A DNA stretch of 64,000 bases from Locusta migratoria (GCA_026315105.1 CM048745.1:757345006-757409005), one strand, 5' to 3'. Numbered from the stretch's first letter, positions 21,149 to 33,003 are shown. Notes: a model not told the origin generated them from the letters alone. Translations and numbers: made by a program.

Positions 21149-21732
21149 TTTTAATTCTTTGGCCCACTTTAGGTTACGTAAGTAACACTAAACGTTAGCC
21201 TTTGCGATCGCCTTTTGACAGCTCGAAACCTAAATGATAATAATAAATGATCTGACACTAAAACTGACTGTTGTAGAGCAGACATTTTACAACAACTTTG
21301 CTCTCTCATGATTTTTTTTCTTTTTTTTTCATATCTCGCACAGTTTCAGAGATATTTACAAAAATAACGGCAAATTGTCGCTGTCTGTCTGTCTGTCTGT
21401 ATGTGACGTGTACCAATTTTTAAATCAAAACGTTCAACCGATTGTTTCAAATGTTTGTTAAGCTTACGGGACTTAACTACGGTCATCAGTCCCTAAACTT
21501 ACAAACTACTTATGAACTACTTACGAACTAAGGACGGCACAAATATCCATGCCCGAGGGGGGATTCGAATCCCCGACCGTAGTGGCCGTGCAGACCGTGA
21601 CTGGAGCGCCGCAGTCTCCTCGGCCACCGCGGCCGGCTCAACCGATTGGCATAAAATCTTACAGACATAATTGTCGGGTGCCAGCGACTGGAACTTTCCT
21701 TTTTCAAATATTTCTGACAAAAAATAGGTTGA
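21149..21732 (+). repeat. Dispersed repeat 'GGCCCACTTTAGG' with nested SINE
   Basis: Starts GGCCCACTTTAGGTTACG, has 'catatctcgcacagtttcagag', a (CTGT)n run and 'ttacagacataattgt'. The same order occurs at 22428-23190 and 58357-59350. A SINE splits this copy. Confidence 0.7.
21445..21637 (-). mobile_element. tRNA-derived SINE with perfect 11-bp target duplication
   Basis: Full SINE on the minus strand flanked by TCAACCGATTG at 21434-21444 and 21638-21648. It interrupts the GGCCCACTTTAGG repeat, which continues on both sides. Confidence 0.9.
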
Positions 21733-22427
21733 AACTTCTTGGCAGATTAGAATTATGTGTCAGAACCGGGACTCGAATCTAGGACCTTTGCCTTTCGCTG
21801 GAAAGCAATCTACCAACTGTGCTATCCCAACACGACTCACGATGCCGCCTCACAACTTCCGCCAGTACCTCGCCTCCTACTTTGCAAACTTCACAGAAGC
21901 TCTCCTGCGAACCTTGCAAGACTAGCACTCCTGGAAGAAAGGATATGGTGGAGACATGGCTTAGCCACAGCCTAAGGGATGTTTCCAGAATGAAACTTTC
22001 ACTCTGCAGCGGACTGTTCGCTGATATGAAACTTCCTGGCAGATTAAAATTGTGTGCCGGAACCGGGACTCGAACCTGCGACCTTTGCCTTTCGCGGGCA
22101 AACCTCTACCGACTGAGCTATCCCTACACGACTCACTCCCGCCAGTGCCTCGCCTCCTACTTTCCAAACTTCACAGTAGCTCTCCTGTGAAACTTGCACT
22201 CCTGGAAGAAAGATATGGTGGAAACATGGCTTATCCACAGCCTAAGGGATGTTTCCAGAATGAAAATATCATTCTGCAGCGGAGTGTGCACCGATATAAA
22301 ACTTCCTGGCAGATTAAAATTGTATGCCGGAACCGGGACTCGAACCTGGGACCTTTGCCTTTCGCGGGCAAGTCTCCCAGGAAGTTTCATATCAGCGCAC
22401 ACTCCGCTGCAGAGTGAAAGTCTGTTG
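21727..22427 (+). repeat. tRNA-like tandem repeat, about 2.4 units, last end inverted
   Basis: Units start AACTTCCTGGCAGATTA and contain, on the minus strand, a tRNA-like B box (GGTTCGAGTCCCGG as GGGACTCGAACC) and a head ending in GAGCTATCC. Unit starts are near 21730, 22026 and 22299. The last unit ends with an inverted piece (22376-22424) of its own terminal sequence, so the array closes as a small foldback. Related units are at 40222-41097. Confidence 0.7.
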
Positions 22428-23190
22428 GGCCACTTTAGGTTACGGTAGTAACACTAAAAGTGCGCCTTTGCCACCGCTTTATGACAGATCTAAATTGGAA
22501 TTATAATAACTGTGAAAAATACCGAGTAGCGCCGTGGTTCGGAACCCAGGTTAAACTGTAGGTCCCCCTACAACTGGCTAGGTAAGTCAGTTCGAAGGTC
22601 GGAGGAAGGCAACGGCATACCACCTCCAAACGGGACCATGCCTAGTAAAGCACTGTGGTGTTCAAACCAATCTTCGGATTGTTGACTGCTTTACCTTAAT
22701 AACGGCTTAACCGTTCATCTGCCACTAAAACTAACTAAACGAATTTCTAGAAGAGAAAATTCTCTACAACTTTACTCCTTTTTTTTCATATCAAGCACAG
22801 TTTCAGAGATTATTGCAAAAATAACGGCCATTTGCCACCGTCACTTAATTCTGTGTAAACGAGGCTTTTGGAAATGTCAAGTAACATTCTACGATCTGAA
22901 ATCTGGAATACGCCATCTTGCTTTCTGTATTTTATGATTTTCTTATTATAACTTACGCGTTGTCTTTTCAAATCAGTGACGCGCTGAAGAATGAACACTA
23001 AAGGTGCCATATTAGCAGCCAACAACTGCCATCAATAGTACGAGAATTAAGGAACAATTTCTTAATTGCACGCCTTAATGTAGCAGACAGTGCGCAAGGT
23101 TCTGATTTACGTGGTCGATAGTTCGAAACCCGTCAGTACCAGTTTCATTTTTCGCCTTGACCCCTAAAAGGGTTTCAGACACTCTTATTA
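22428..23190 (+). repeat. GGCCCACTTTAGG repeat, second copy, with nested insertion
   Basis: Begins GGGCCACTTTAGGTTACGG and resumes after an inserted repeat at 22510-22697. The 3' part includes a tRNA-like B box (AGTTCGAAACCCG) near 23130. It aligns to 58800-59345. Confidence 0.65.
22510..22697 (+). repeat. Dispersed repeat 'GCCGTGGTTCGGAACCCA'
   Basis: Contains CAGTTCGAAGGTCGGAGGAAGGCAACGGC and AAAGCACTGTGGTGTTCAAACC in segments also found at 29670-29853 (+) and, inverted, at 50325-50510. It may be a tRNA-related SINE tail. Confidence 0.65.
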
Positions 23191-23458
23191 ATTACATAGA
23201 GCTATGATCTGCAATATTTAGAGTTGTGAATATGTAAGAGCGCTCCCTCAAAAATGTGCATTTGTTCTATTTGGTGACATTTCGTGAACTACATAACAAC
23301 GGACTGAACAACCTGGGAGGATTCTGTAATAATGAATATTCTAAACAACATCCTGATACTGGTTGTTTCATATATAAATGTATAGTACTTTATCTATATA
23401 CGTTATTAATATTATTACCTCATATACAACAGTCATTGTAACAGAGTATGTACACTTG

Positions 23459-23462
<4 letters not shown>

Positions 23463-23512
<50 letters not shown>

Positions 23513-23572
23513 AATAAAATAAAATAAAATAAAATAAAATAAAATAAAATAAAATAAAAAAATAAAAATAAA
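23463..23572. repeat. Poly-A tract and (TAAAA)n microsatellite
   Basis: About 47 A followed by a pentanucleotide run. The flanks (TGACAGC before, GTGGATC after) recur inverted at 28050-28070, so this is an internal or terminal A-rich part of a dispersed repeat. Confidence 0.8.
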
Positions 23573-23732
23573 AAGTGGATCACCCCTGAATTCCAAAGTG
23601 GAGGGCCGCACCTGGCGCTATGCAACCACCATAGCACAGTTGCGTCGCAGGTCGTCAAATCATTCCACAGTACAGTTATGACCTGCGCACAATAAGTACT
23701 AAGTAAGTCTCCTGCAAGTCTAATCTGCATTT

Positions 23733-24165
23733 GTATGGAGTGTTGCCTTGTATGGGAGTGAGACATGGACGATAAACAGTGCGGACAGGAAGAGGATTGA
23801 GGCTTTTGAAATATGGTGCTTCAGAAGAATGCTGAAGATTAGGTGGGTGAATCGCGTAGCTAACGAGGAGGTGCTGAATAGAATTGGGGGGGAAAATTTC
23901 TGGCATACCTTGACTAAAAGAAGGGATAGATTGGTAGGACACATTCTTAGACATCAAGGAATTGTGAATTTAGCGTTGGAGGGAAGTGTGTGGGGTAAAA
24001 ACCGCAGAGGAAGACCAAGAGATGGATACAGTAAGCAGATTCAGACAGATATAGGTAGCCGTTCTTATGTGGAGATGAAGAGGCTTGCTCAGGATAGGGT
24101 ATTGTGGAGAGCTGCATCAAACCAGTCTCCGGACTGAAGACTGCAACAACATCAACAACAACAAG
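23733..24165 (+). pseudogene. LINE reverse transcriptase C-terminal tail (RTE/CR1-like)
   Basis: The frame reads YGSETWTINSADRKRIEAFE, then RRMLKIRWVNRVANEEVL and RRGRPRDGY, ending after RAASNQSPD. This is the thumb/C-terminal signature common to many animal LINE polymerases ('YGSE.W...R....FE.WC.RR.L.I.W'). It is 5'-truncated, with no RT palm. The 3' end has the trinucleotide-rich tail (CAACAACATCAACAACAACAAG) typical of a LINE end. The clade cannot be fixed from this piece. Confidence 0.75.
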
Positions 24166-25640
24166 TCTCCTATTTCTCCTTATGGCATTCAGGCAAGGTG
24201 CAAACCAATACTTTCGTACAACAGATATTAGAATACACGTCGTTAGAGATGAGACAGTAACACTTATAAATTAAATGTCGTTACAATAAGTGAAAAGTCA
24301 GATACGTTATCGCACTTGTTTAATGACATGTTTTTGTTCGCGATCTGAATCTGAACTCACTGTTAAGCAAACAACAGTTGTGTGCCTGATCGAGATGCGT
24401 TTACAGGTCACGCACTTTTTCGTGGCCCCTCTCTGATCGGCAGAAGTCAGCTGAGTTCGTGTGTCTACGGAATGTTTATGCTCTCTTCCATCCTTACCTC
24501 CTAACAGCATTGTACATAGTAGACCTCGGCAATGAACTGTCGATTTGTGCTTGATTTCGGTCATTGTCTTCCACTTTGTTATTTGTTAAAATAAGTCCAC
24601 ATACCCTGATGACTTCTTTTAGAAGTTCCAGTTTTCTATTACTCAAACATTAAAATGATACTTAATTTCGTGTTCCATTTCTGACGCATTAATCCCTTGC
24701 ATGTTGTTTCTTTTAAAACCTGTAATCTATGCGCCGTAAGCTGGCGGCACTGGGAGAAAGAGGCGGGACTTGTTCTAACAGCCAATGCGCTACAAGCTAA
24801 ATGCCAGCTTCAGCTCCCAACATTCTCCGCTCAGGGCAACGTTTAAGTGCGTGATCTCTGGGCATGAATAGACGTAAAACACTGACGTTTTCATTAGTAG
24901 CGGTTTCCATGGCCGATATCTGAACCCAGAAATAAATGATAATCTTAGCACTGCACCAGAAATTTCATGAAGCTCATATTGTTCCTGAGAGGTAACCGCT
25001 GAAGATATGTAACATAATGCAATTCATAGATGTCATGCATCATACAGTTGTAGATTAGAATGCAGTATATTGATGATTTGTTAACTAAGCACAATCAGAT
25101 GTCAGATATTAAATATGTTCACGAATAGCGTTATACTAGTACCTGAAACGACGATACAATTAATATTTTTCCGGCAGGGACTCGAACCCGGCACCATTTG
25201 CTATTGTATAATACGAAGGAATACTGCTGATATACCTCGCACATACAGTCACTCATGACCTTAGACGATGAGGCGTCAACTATCACATTGTCGTTCACTA
25301 CTAGTTAGGATCACACCGATCGTAGAGACGTGGAGGGGTTTGGTATTATGCGAAAACTTCGTTTAACTTTGTAGCGCATGGAGATGTGCAATGTTGATTT
25401 GAAACAAGGCAGAGTCCCAGAGTCCTTCGTCCTTTACTTGTCGTTACTGGAGGTGCAGATGGTATTTTTGTGGCCGTTAAAAACTTCCAGCGAATTACAG
25501 ATGCGTTATAATGTTTTGTCTTAATGGAGTACTCAATAGACCGTACGACCAGTCAAAGAGCTCAAATGTGTCTGGCTAGATAAGACATTCTTGGCCGCAG
25601 GGGATGGCCACGTAGTCTGAGGCGCCTTATCGCGGATTTT
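24166..25640. other. Intergenic, no gene seen
   Basis: A tRNA-like B box on the minus strand (GGGACTCGAACCCGG, about 25180) suggests an old SINE fragment at 25170-25255. Nothing else was recognised. Confidence 0.45.
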
Positions 25641-25644
25641 TCAT

Positions 25645-27032
25645 AATCTACATCTACATCTACATGCGATACTCTGCAAATCACATTTAAGTGCCTGGCA
25701 GAGGGTTCATCGAACCACAATTATACTATTTATCTCCCATTCCATTCTCGAATAGCGCGCGGGAAGAAAGAACACCTGAATCTCTCTGTTCGAGCTCTGA
25801 TTTCTCGTATTTTATTCTGATGATCAATTCTACCTATGTAAGTGGGAGTCAACAATATATTTTCGCATTCGGAGGAAAATATTGGTGATTGGAGTTTCGC
25901 AAGTAGCCCACGCCGCAGCGATAAGCGCCGTTGTTGTAGTGATTCCCATCCCAGATCCTGTATCATTTCCGTAACGCTGTCTCCCCTGTATCGTGACAAT
26001 ACGAAACGAGCTGCCCTTCTTTGGACTCTTTCGATGTCCTCCGTCAAACCCACCTAATAAGGATCCCACACTGGGCTGCAATACTCCAAAAATGGACGGA
26101 CAAGCGCAGTGTATGCAGTTTCTTTAGTAGTTCTGTTGCATCTTTTAAGGGTTCTCCCAATAAAACGCAGTCTCTGGTTCGCCTTTCCCACGATATTATC
26201 TACGTGTTCTTTCCAGTTTAAGTCTGAAGTAATAGTGATTCCTAGGTATTTTGTGCAGTTTACGGCCTTCACATTTGGTTGATTTATGTTGTAAACAAAG
26301 TTTAACGGATTTCTTTTCGTACTCATGTGGACGACTTCACATTTCTCTTTATTTAGAGTCAATTGCCAATTTTTACACCATACTGATATCTTATTCAGAT
26401 CGTTCTGCAGTTGGTTTTGATCTTCAGATGATTTTACTAGACGGTAAATGACGGCGTCATCTGCAAACAATCTAAGAGAGCTACTTAGATTTTCCCCTAA
26501 ATCGTTTATGTAAATAAGGAATAGCAGAGGACCAATAACACTACGCTGTGGAACGCCCGATATCACCTCTGTTTTAGTCTAAGCCTTACCAACGATTATT
26601 ACGAACTGTGTCCTCTCTGTCAAGAAATCCCCTATCCAATCGCAAATTTGGGGCGATATACCATAACCACGTAATTTGATTAAAAGCCGTTTGTGAGGTA
26701 CGGTGTCAAAAGCTTTCTGGAAATCAAGAAATACGGAATCGATTTGCGAACCTTTGTCGATAGCACCCATCACTTCGTGTGAATAAAGAGCTAGTTGTGT
26801 TTCGCATGAACGATATTTTCTAAATCCGTGTTGACCTTGGGTCAATAGATCGTTCTGTTCGAGATAATTCATAATATTTGAAATACAGGATATGTTCCAA
26901 AACCCTGCTGCAAATTGACGTTAATGAAATAGGCCTGTAGTTTAGTGGGTTACTCCTACTGCCTTTCTCGAATATAGGTGTGACCTGTGCAACTTTCCAA
27001 TCTTTTAGTACAGATCCTTATATTATTATAAA
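25645..27032 (-). mobile_element. Jockey/CR1-like LINE, 5'-truncated, copy 1
   Basis: The minus-strand RT lies in three frame pieces: 26872-26579 (FLDFQKAFDTVP), 26566-26054 (ISGVPQRS, then the catalytic FADDAVIYR) and 26053-25730 (ARFVLSRYRGDSVTEM...FFPRAIREWNG). A stop between the first two and the VPQR (usual VPQG) change show decay. The left end is the LINE 3' end, with TTTGCAGAGTAT and a (GTAGAT)n tail read as ATCTACATCTACATC. The endonuclease is absent. Confidence 0.85.
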
Positions 27033-27332
27033 ACGGAATCGATTTGCGAACCTTTGTCGATAGCACCCATCACTTCGTGTGAATAAAGAGCTAGTTGTGT
27101 TTCGCATGAACGATATTTTCTAAATCCGTGTTGACCTTGGGTCAATAGATCGTTCTGTTCGAGATAATTCATAATATTTGAAATACAGGATATGTTCCAA
27201 AACCCTGCTGCAAATTGACGTTAATGAAATAGGCTGTAGTTTAGTGGGTTACTCCTACTGCCTTTCTTGAATATAGGTGTGACCTGTGCAACTTTCCAAT
27301 CTTTTGGTACAGATCCTTATAATATTATAAAA
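26733..27332. repeat. 300-bp direct tandem duplication inside LINE copy 1
   Basis: 26733-27032 and 27033-27332 are nearly the same (differences include AGGCCTGTAG/AGGCTGTAG and TTAGTAC/TTGGTAC). The repeated block runs from inside the RT palm to the 5' truncation plus a short AT-rich flank. Confidence 0.9.
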
Positions 27333-29045
27333 CGTTTAAGTATGCTACATTACGATTTGATATGGCATTTTGTAATAAGCTTATTTAACTATGAGCTCAT
27401 TTTAATCGAGATTGTTGGGTAGCTTTGCCACGATAACTTGAATATTACGAATTTTTAAAGTTATGAGGAGCGTCGATTACGCATTAGAAAAATGATTCTG
27501 AAATTGGGAAAGTAACTTCGTTTTGACATCTGTTATTCACAACGTTCAGGAACACAAACAGATTTCGATGAAGGAGGTTTCTGTGATTTACTACTATAGT
27601 CAATAGTTGCCTTCAATAGTCTTATTGAGGTTAAAGAAAGAGCAATGTGGATTTTGATACAACGTCGCATCGAAAATGCGATTATATGCGAAGCATAATA
27701 TCCATCTGGGAAGGATGGGGGAGAACTTCAGTCTCTGCCATTTCAAAATCATTTCAAATTCAGAGCACGAACAAATACTCATTGTGTCATTGAATGAGTT
27801 TCATAAGGATCCGATTTGTCACTTATTGTAACGAAATTGAATTTACGTTGCTTTCTTGTCTCTAATAACTTCTATTCTAATTTTTTTGTATTACGGTATT
27901 GAATTACACGTGGACTGGCTGCCACGAGGAGCAATGTTCTCTACTGTTTCTTATGGTACCCGTTGTGAATAGTCGAACGATTGTAATCCACAGGGGTTTT
28001 GTATGTAGCGTACCCGCAACACAGCTACGTTAGTTGGGTTGCATTCAACAGATCCACTTTTTTTTGCTGCCAAGTGTACATATATCTTCATAATGGTTTT
28101 AGCTATGTTAACCAAATTTCTCCCAATTGCAGAAATGATCCATGTTTGTCATTCTGTATATAATTTTAACGGTAGAGCGAAAGTCTGTTGTCCTCATCCC
28201 CTGTTCGCAGCAGACGTAGCTGTACCCGAGGGACCTGCGCCTACTCCGTTTACGCGACCGTGTCTTATCTGCGGTCTGTCAAGTGCTTTCTGGGTGGCAA
28301 ACCGGCCCACTGCCCACCAGAGGTGCATGCCAAATTTCCGCTGCCTTCAGTTAGCGCTTTGTAGTGACCGACTGACAATGTATATCGTAGTGAATACAGT
28401 GACAGTTCTTTTTTAAAATGATCACGACATCCGTGGATACTATATAGTGTAAAGTGAAAAGAGATGATTTGACACCAGTGAAGGAAAACAAATTGAAATC
28501 GTCAATTTAGAAAAAAATTTGGATACGTATTTGATGGCAAGGAAAAGATCAACGATATAGTGGCATGTGAACGGTACAGCCGCGCATAAAATACGAACAA
28601 ACATACAAATAAACATTCATGATTATGTATTAGATAAATGGTGACGGAAGTAATAAAATTGACAATAGCATTTTATGGCAGCTTTAATAATCAGATAAGG
28701 TGTACAGTGAAAGTAACGTATCTAGGAAGGTACACAATGTTAAGAGTGTATAGGCTGGCCGTAGCTGCAGCCGACGTTGTCTCTTTTTCCTGACAGTTAC
28801 CAATTAGAAGTAGACGGCAGTTTTAACACTTTAAATGACAAGCTTTGCTTTGTGTAACCTCTTGTGCGTTAATATGGGGAAAATAAAGTGTCCCTTTTTT
28901 AAGACTCCGAAAGAACCGTTTCGTTTTTCGAATGTAAGCACAGTAAAATCTCCTCTGCCGATCATTTTTAAGAAATGAAATTTAAGAAGATGCCTGTATT
29001 AAACAGCTGACGTAGTGCTCCGAACACACGGGCTCCAAAGCGTTA
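27333..29045. other. Intergenic, no gene seen
   Basis: A 125-codon frame at 28039-28416 has no recognisable domain. An inverted match to the 23.44-23.58 kb repeat lies at 28050-28085. Confidence 0.45.
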
Positions 29046-29250
29046 CTGCCGGCCGCGGTGGCCGAGGGGACTGAGGCGCTCCAGTCACGGTCTGCACGGC
29101 CACTACGGTCGGGGGTTCGAATCCCCCCTCGGGCATGGATATTTGTGCCGTCCCTAGTATTAGGTAGTTCATAGATAGTTTGTAAGTTTAGGGACTGATG
29201 GCCCCGTAGTCAAGTCCCATAAGCCTTACAAACATTTGAACATTTTTTGA
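29046..29250 (+). mobile_element. tRNA-derived SINE (full-length type)
   Basis: Head GGCCGCGGTGGCCGAGGGG, B box GGGGGTTCGAATCCC, tail GGACTGATGGCC...AGTCCCATAAGC, then ACAAACATTTGAAC. Confidence 0.85.
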
Positions 29251-29639
29251 AACGTTACTTTGTGTGTCGGAGAGCCAATGTTTTCTTGTTAGCCTGTTCT
29301 GGGGTAGGTATAGAACAGTTACTGTGATTCAAGAAGACAAAAATAGTTAAGTTGTTGCAGAAATGACATTCTAACCATAATTATATCATTACATACCATG
29401 GTTTTAAGTACTGCTAACTATTACTATAACACATTCAAAACTTTAATAACTGCGTATGCGGATAACGAACATTCGGATGAGGATAAAGTGCCGCGGACGC
29501 GGATGCGGTTCTAGATATGGGCCTTGCGGATGTGGTGCGGATGCGGATAAACTTTTCTTATCTACGCAGACCTCCAGGGAGTTCCACACTGTGAAAATAA
29601 AGGTCGTTGGTTCGATTCGCGCCAGGTCCTGTCACTTTC
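29251..29639. other. Intergenic, GC-poor with CGGATGCGG-type minisatellite
   Basis: 29455-29560 has imperfect GCGGATG repeats. No gene was recognised. Confidence 0.4.
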
Positions 29640-29855
29640 CACTTCTTTCCCCTGTGGCAATGTTGATTGTGTGAAAAATTTCGAGTATCACCGTGATTCG
29701 CAATCCACGTTAAACTATATCTCCCCACCCCTATATAACTCAGTTCGAAGGTCGGCGGAAGGCAACGCCAACCGCCTCCAGACAGGATCGTGCCTATTAA
29801 AGCACTGTGGTGTTCAAACCAATCCGCGGGTTGTTGACTGCTTTACTTTGATTCC
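29640..29855 (+). repeat. Dispersed repeat 'GGTCGGCGGAAGGCAACGCC'
   Basis: Second copy of the 22510 family (CAGTTCGAAGGTCGG, AAAGCACTGTGGTGTTCAAACC). A B-box-like GGTTCGATTCGCG sits just upstream at 29608. Confidence 0.65.
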
Positions 29856-30111
29856 TGATGATGTGATGCACACAACAGTAACTGATGTCTGTCTGCACAG
29901 ACGCATGAGGACGGAACTCTCACACACACGCAAACAAACGTAACTTCAACACAGCCAGAGTAGTGGGAATGGAAGAAGAACTAGCTCTCAAGGTGCAATG
30001 TAAGGTTGACATAAGACACAGAGAAGCTCCAACAGAGAGCAACACACTTGATTATGGGCTTATTTAGTTAGCGCGAAAGCGTAGCAGATATATATGTTTG
30101 TGAAGCTTAAG

Positions 30112-30311
30112 CCGGCCGCGGTGGCCGCGGGGACTGAGGCGCTTCAGTCACGGTCTGCACGGCCACTACGGTCGGGGGTTCGAATCCCCCCTCGGGCATG
30201 GATTGTGCCGTCCTAGTTCGTAAGTAGTTGGTAAGTAGTTCATAAGTAGTTTGTTAGTTTAGGGACTGATGACACCGTAGTTAAGTCCCATAAGCTTAAC
30301 AAACATTTGAA
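30112..30311 (+). mobile_element. SINE S1, left boundary of the array
   Basis: Head GGTGGCCGCGGGGACTGAGG and CGCTTCAG; tail GGATTGTGCCGTCCTAG. These marks distinguish it from S4. Confidence 0.85.
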
Positions 30312-30324
30312 CGTTTTTTTTTTG

Positions 30325-30507
30325 TGAAGCTTAAGGGACGTAACTTCTGGGTCATCAGTCCCTAAACGTAAAAACTACTTTTGATCTACCTTATACTAAA
30401 GACGATACAAACATCCATGCCAGAGGGGGGAGGGATTTGAACTCCCGACGGGGAAAGGCCTCGCGCTTTCGAAGCATTGCGCCTCAATACGCTTGGCCAC
30501 TCCGCCG
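30325..30507 (-). mobile_element. SINE of the 'GCGGAGTGGCCAAGCG' subfamily
   Basis: Minus strand, directly tail-to-tail with S1. B box GGGAGTTCAAATCC. The pair could fold into a long RNA hairpin only in part, because the heads differ. It is repeated at 31177-31358 and 32029-32210. Confidence 0.8.
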
Positions 30508-30963
30508 TGGCCGTAGCAGATGTTAGAAGGAAACTACAGTGACGCTACAAGAGAGACGATTCGTATAGTAGTACGGAGAGTACACGTTTCTTGTGGAGTC
30601 AGCCAATATATTGCCTCCTTTCTACATATATTTCGCGAAAAGAGCGCAAGGGTAAAATCAGAGGTGCTTGGAAAAAAAAAAAAAAACATCGTCCTTGTGC
30701 CAACAGCTGTACAATATTTTTATTTATTTAGCCTCTACCGGTTTTGGCACTGTCTGCGATCAACAGGAGATTGTGAAAGATACTGCACATCAATTATTAC
30801 ATTAAATTGGATTCGATTATCTGGAGGGGCGTGCTCAACGGCCACAAAATCACTTTTATCAATAATGAAAGGAGCAGCATTAGCTGTAAAATCATTTGCT
30901 TTATTCAGGCAAATCGATTTCGGTTTTCCAAGTTTGACTTCGGATGACAACAGATAATATCAG

Positions 30964-31160
30964 CCTGCCGCGGTGGCCGAGGTGACTGAGGCGCTTCAGT
31001 CACGGTCTGCACGGCCACTACGGTCGGGGGTTCGAATCCCCCCTCGGGCATGGATTGTGCCGTCCTAGTTCGTAAGTAGTTGGTAAGTAGTTCATAAGTA
31101 GTTTGTTAGTTTAGGGACTGATGACACCGTAGTTAAGTCCCATAAGCTTAACAAACATTT
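30964..31160 (+). mobile_element. SINE S2, chimera of S4 head and S1 body
   Basis: The left flank and head (GCCTGCCGCGG...GAGGTGACTGAGG) match S4. The body from CGCTTCAG and the tail GGATTGTGCCGTCCTAG match S1. The switch lies within 30984-30995. Confidence 0.9.
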
Positions 31161-31176
31161 GAACGTTTTTTTTTGT

Positions 31177-31358
31177 GAAGCTTAAGGGACGTAACTTCTG
31201 GGTCATCAGTCCCTAAACGTAAAAACTACTTTTGATCTACCTTATACTAAAGACGATACAAACATCCATGCCAGAGGGGGGAGGGATTTGAACTCCCGAC
31301 GGGGAAAGGCCTCGCGCTTTCGAAGCATTGCGCCTCAATACGCTTGGCCACTCCGCCG
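31177..31358 (-). mobile_element. SINE, minus strand, array unit 2
   Basis: Copy of 30325-30507. Confidence 0.8.
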
Positions 31359-31815
31359 TGGCCGTAGCAGATGTTAGAAGGAAACTACAGTGACGCTACA
31401 AGAGAGACGATTCGTATAGTAGTACGGAGAGTACACGTTTCTTGTGGAGTCAGCCAATATATTGCCTCCTTTCTACATATATTTCGCGAAAAGAGCGCAA
31501 GGGTAAAATCAGAGGTGCTTGGAAAAAAAAAAAAAAAACATCGTCCTTGTGCCAACAGCTGTACAATATTTTTATTTATTTAGCCTCTACCGGTTTTGGC
31601 ACTGTCTGCGATCAACAGGAGATTGTGAAAGATACTGCACATCAATTATTACATTAAATTGGATTCGATTATCTGGAGGGGCGTGCTCAACGGCCACAAA
31701 ATCACTTTTATCAATAATGAAAGGAGCAGCATTAGCTGTAAAATCTTTTGCTTTATTCAGGCAAATCGATTTCGGTTTTCCAAGTTTGACTTCGGATGAC
31801 AACAGATAATATCAG

Positions 31816-32012
31816 CCTGCCGCGGTGGCCGAGGTGACTGAGGCGCTTCAGTCACGGTCTGCACGGCCACTACGGTCGGGGGTTCGAATCCCCCCTCGGG
31901 CATGGATTGTGCCGTCCTAGTTCGTAAGTAGTTGGTAAGTAGTTCATAAGTAGTTTGTTAGTTTAGGGACTGATGACACCGTAGTTAAGTCCCATAAGCT
32001 TAACAAACATTT
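31816..32012 (+). mobile_element. SINE S3, chimera like S2
   Basis: Same S4-type head and S1-type body as S2. Confidence 0.9.
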
Positions 32013-32028
32013 GAACGTTTTTTTTTGT

Positions 32029-32210
32029 GAAGCTTAAGGGACGTAACTTCTGGGTCATCAGTCCCTAAACGTAAAAACTACTTTTGATCTACCTTATACT
32101 AAAGACGATACAAACATCCATGCCAGAGGGGGGAGGGATTTGAACTCCCTACGGGGAAAGGCCTCGCGCTTTCGAAGCATTGCGCCTCAATACGCTTGGC
32201 CACTCCGCCG
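32029..32210 (-). mobile_element. SINE, minus strand, array unit 3
   Basis: Copy of 30325-30507, with CTCCCTACGG in place of CTCCCGACGG. Confidence 0.8.
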
Positions 32211-32667
32211 TGGCCGTAGCAGATGTTAGAAGGAAACTACAGTGACGCTACAAGAGAGACGATTCGTATAGTAGTACGGAGAGTACACGTTTCTTGTGGA
32301 GTCAGCCAATATATTGCCTCCTTTCTACATATATTTCGCGAAAAGAGCGCAAGGGTAAAATCAGAGGTGCTTGGAAAAAAAAAAAAAAAAAACATCGTCC
32401 TTGTGCCAACAGCTGTACAATATTTTTATTTATTTAGCCTCTACCGGTTTTGGCACTGTCTGCGATCAACAGGAGATTGTGAAAGATACTGCACATCAAT
32501 TATTACATTAAATTGGATTCGATTATCTGGAGGGGCGTGCTCAACGGCCACAAAATCACTTTTATCAATAATGAAAGGAGCAGCATTAGCTGTAAAATCT
32601 TTTGCTTTATTCAGGCAAATCGATTTCGGTTTTCCAAGTTTGACTTCGGATGACAACAGATAATATC

Positions 32668-32862
32668 AGCCTGCCGCGGTGGCCGAGGTGACTGAGGCGC
32701 TCCAGTCACGGTCTGCACGGCCACTACGGTCGGGGGTTCGAATCCCCCCTCGGGCATGGATATTTGTGCCGTCCTTAGGATTAGCTAGTTCATAAGTAGT
32801 TTGTAAGTTTAGGGACTGATGACCCCGTAATTAAGTCCCATAATCTATACAAACATTTGAAC
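32668..32862 (+). mobile_element. SINE S4, right boundary of the array
   Basis: Head CCTGCCGCGGTGGCCGAGGTG, CGCTCCAG, tail GGATATTTGTGCCGTCC, as in ordinary family members. Confidence 0.88.
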
Positions 32863-32965
32863 ATTGAGATAATATCACCTGTATGTAGCTATGTTGTCAA
32901 CCGATATGTTAGACGTAAATGTCATTGTACATTTTACAAAAATGCTGTTTTGAACTTGCTGACAA

Positions 32966-33003
32966 CACTGAAGATGGTTTCTTGTAAAACCTAAATCGAT
33001 TTG
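32966..33003 (+). ncRNA. Hammerhead-like motif (decayed)
   Basis: CTGAAGA (32968-32974), T, stem II GGTTT/AAACC, TAAA in place of GAAA, then ATCGAT+T, a self-complementary stem III. The GAAA to TAAA change should kill activity. Confidence 0.3.

Larger units (their letters stand above)
30110..32864 (+). repeat. Tandem triplication of an 852-bp unit bounded by SINEs
   Basis: Equivalent points repeat at 30520, 31371 and 32223 (spacing 851 and 852). Each unit has a plus SINE, a minus SINE of another subfamily, an A-run (15, 16 and 18 A) and an inverted Penelope-like fragment. Very few substitutions separate the units, so the array is young. Confidence 0.93.

Noticed and set aside
23420..23611. 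Poly-Phe membrane protein
   Set aside because: Translation of a poly-A/poly-T tract.
28039..28416. A 125-codon frame as a gene
   Set aside because: No domain, no conserved neighbour, and low-complexity start.
30520..30957. Repeated 145-codon frame as a multicopy gene
   Set aside because: It crosses an A-run of different length in each unit, so the reading frame changes between units; it also overlaps an inverted Penelope-like fragment.
30110..32864. CRISPR-like array
   Set aside because: Repeats are 852 bp with SINEs, in a eukaryotic context; no short spaced direct repeats or cas genes.
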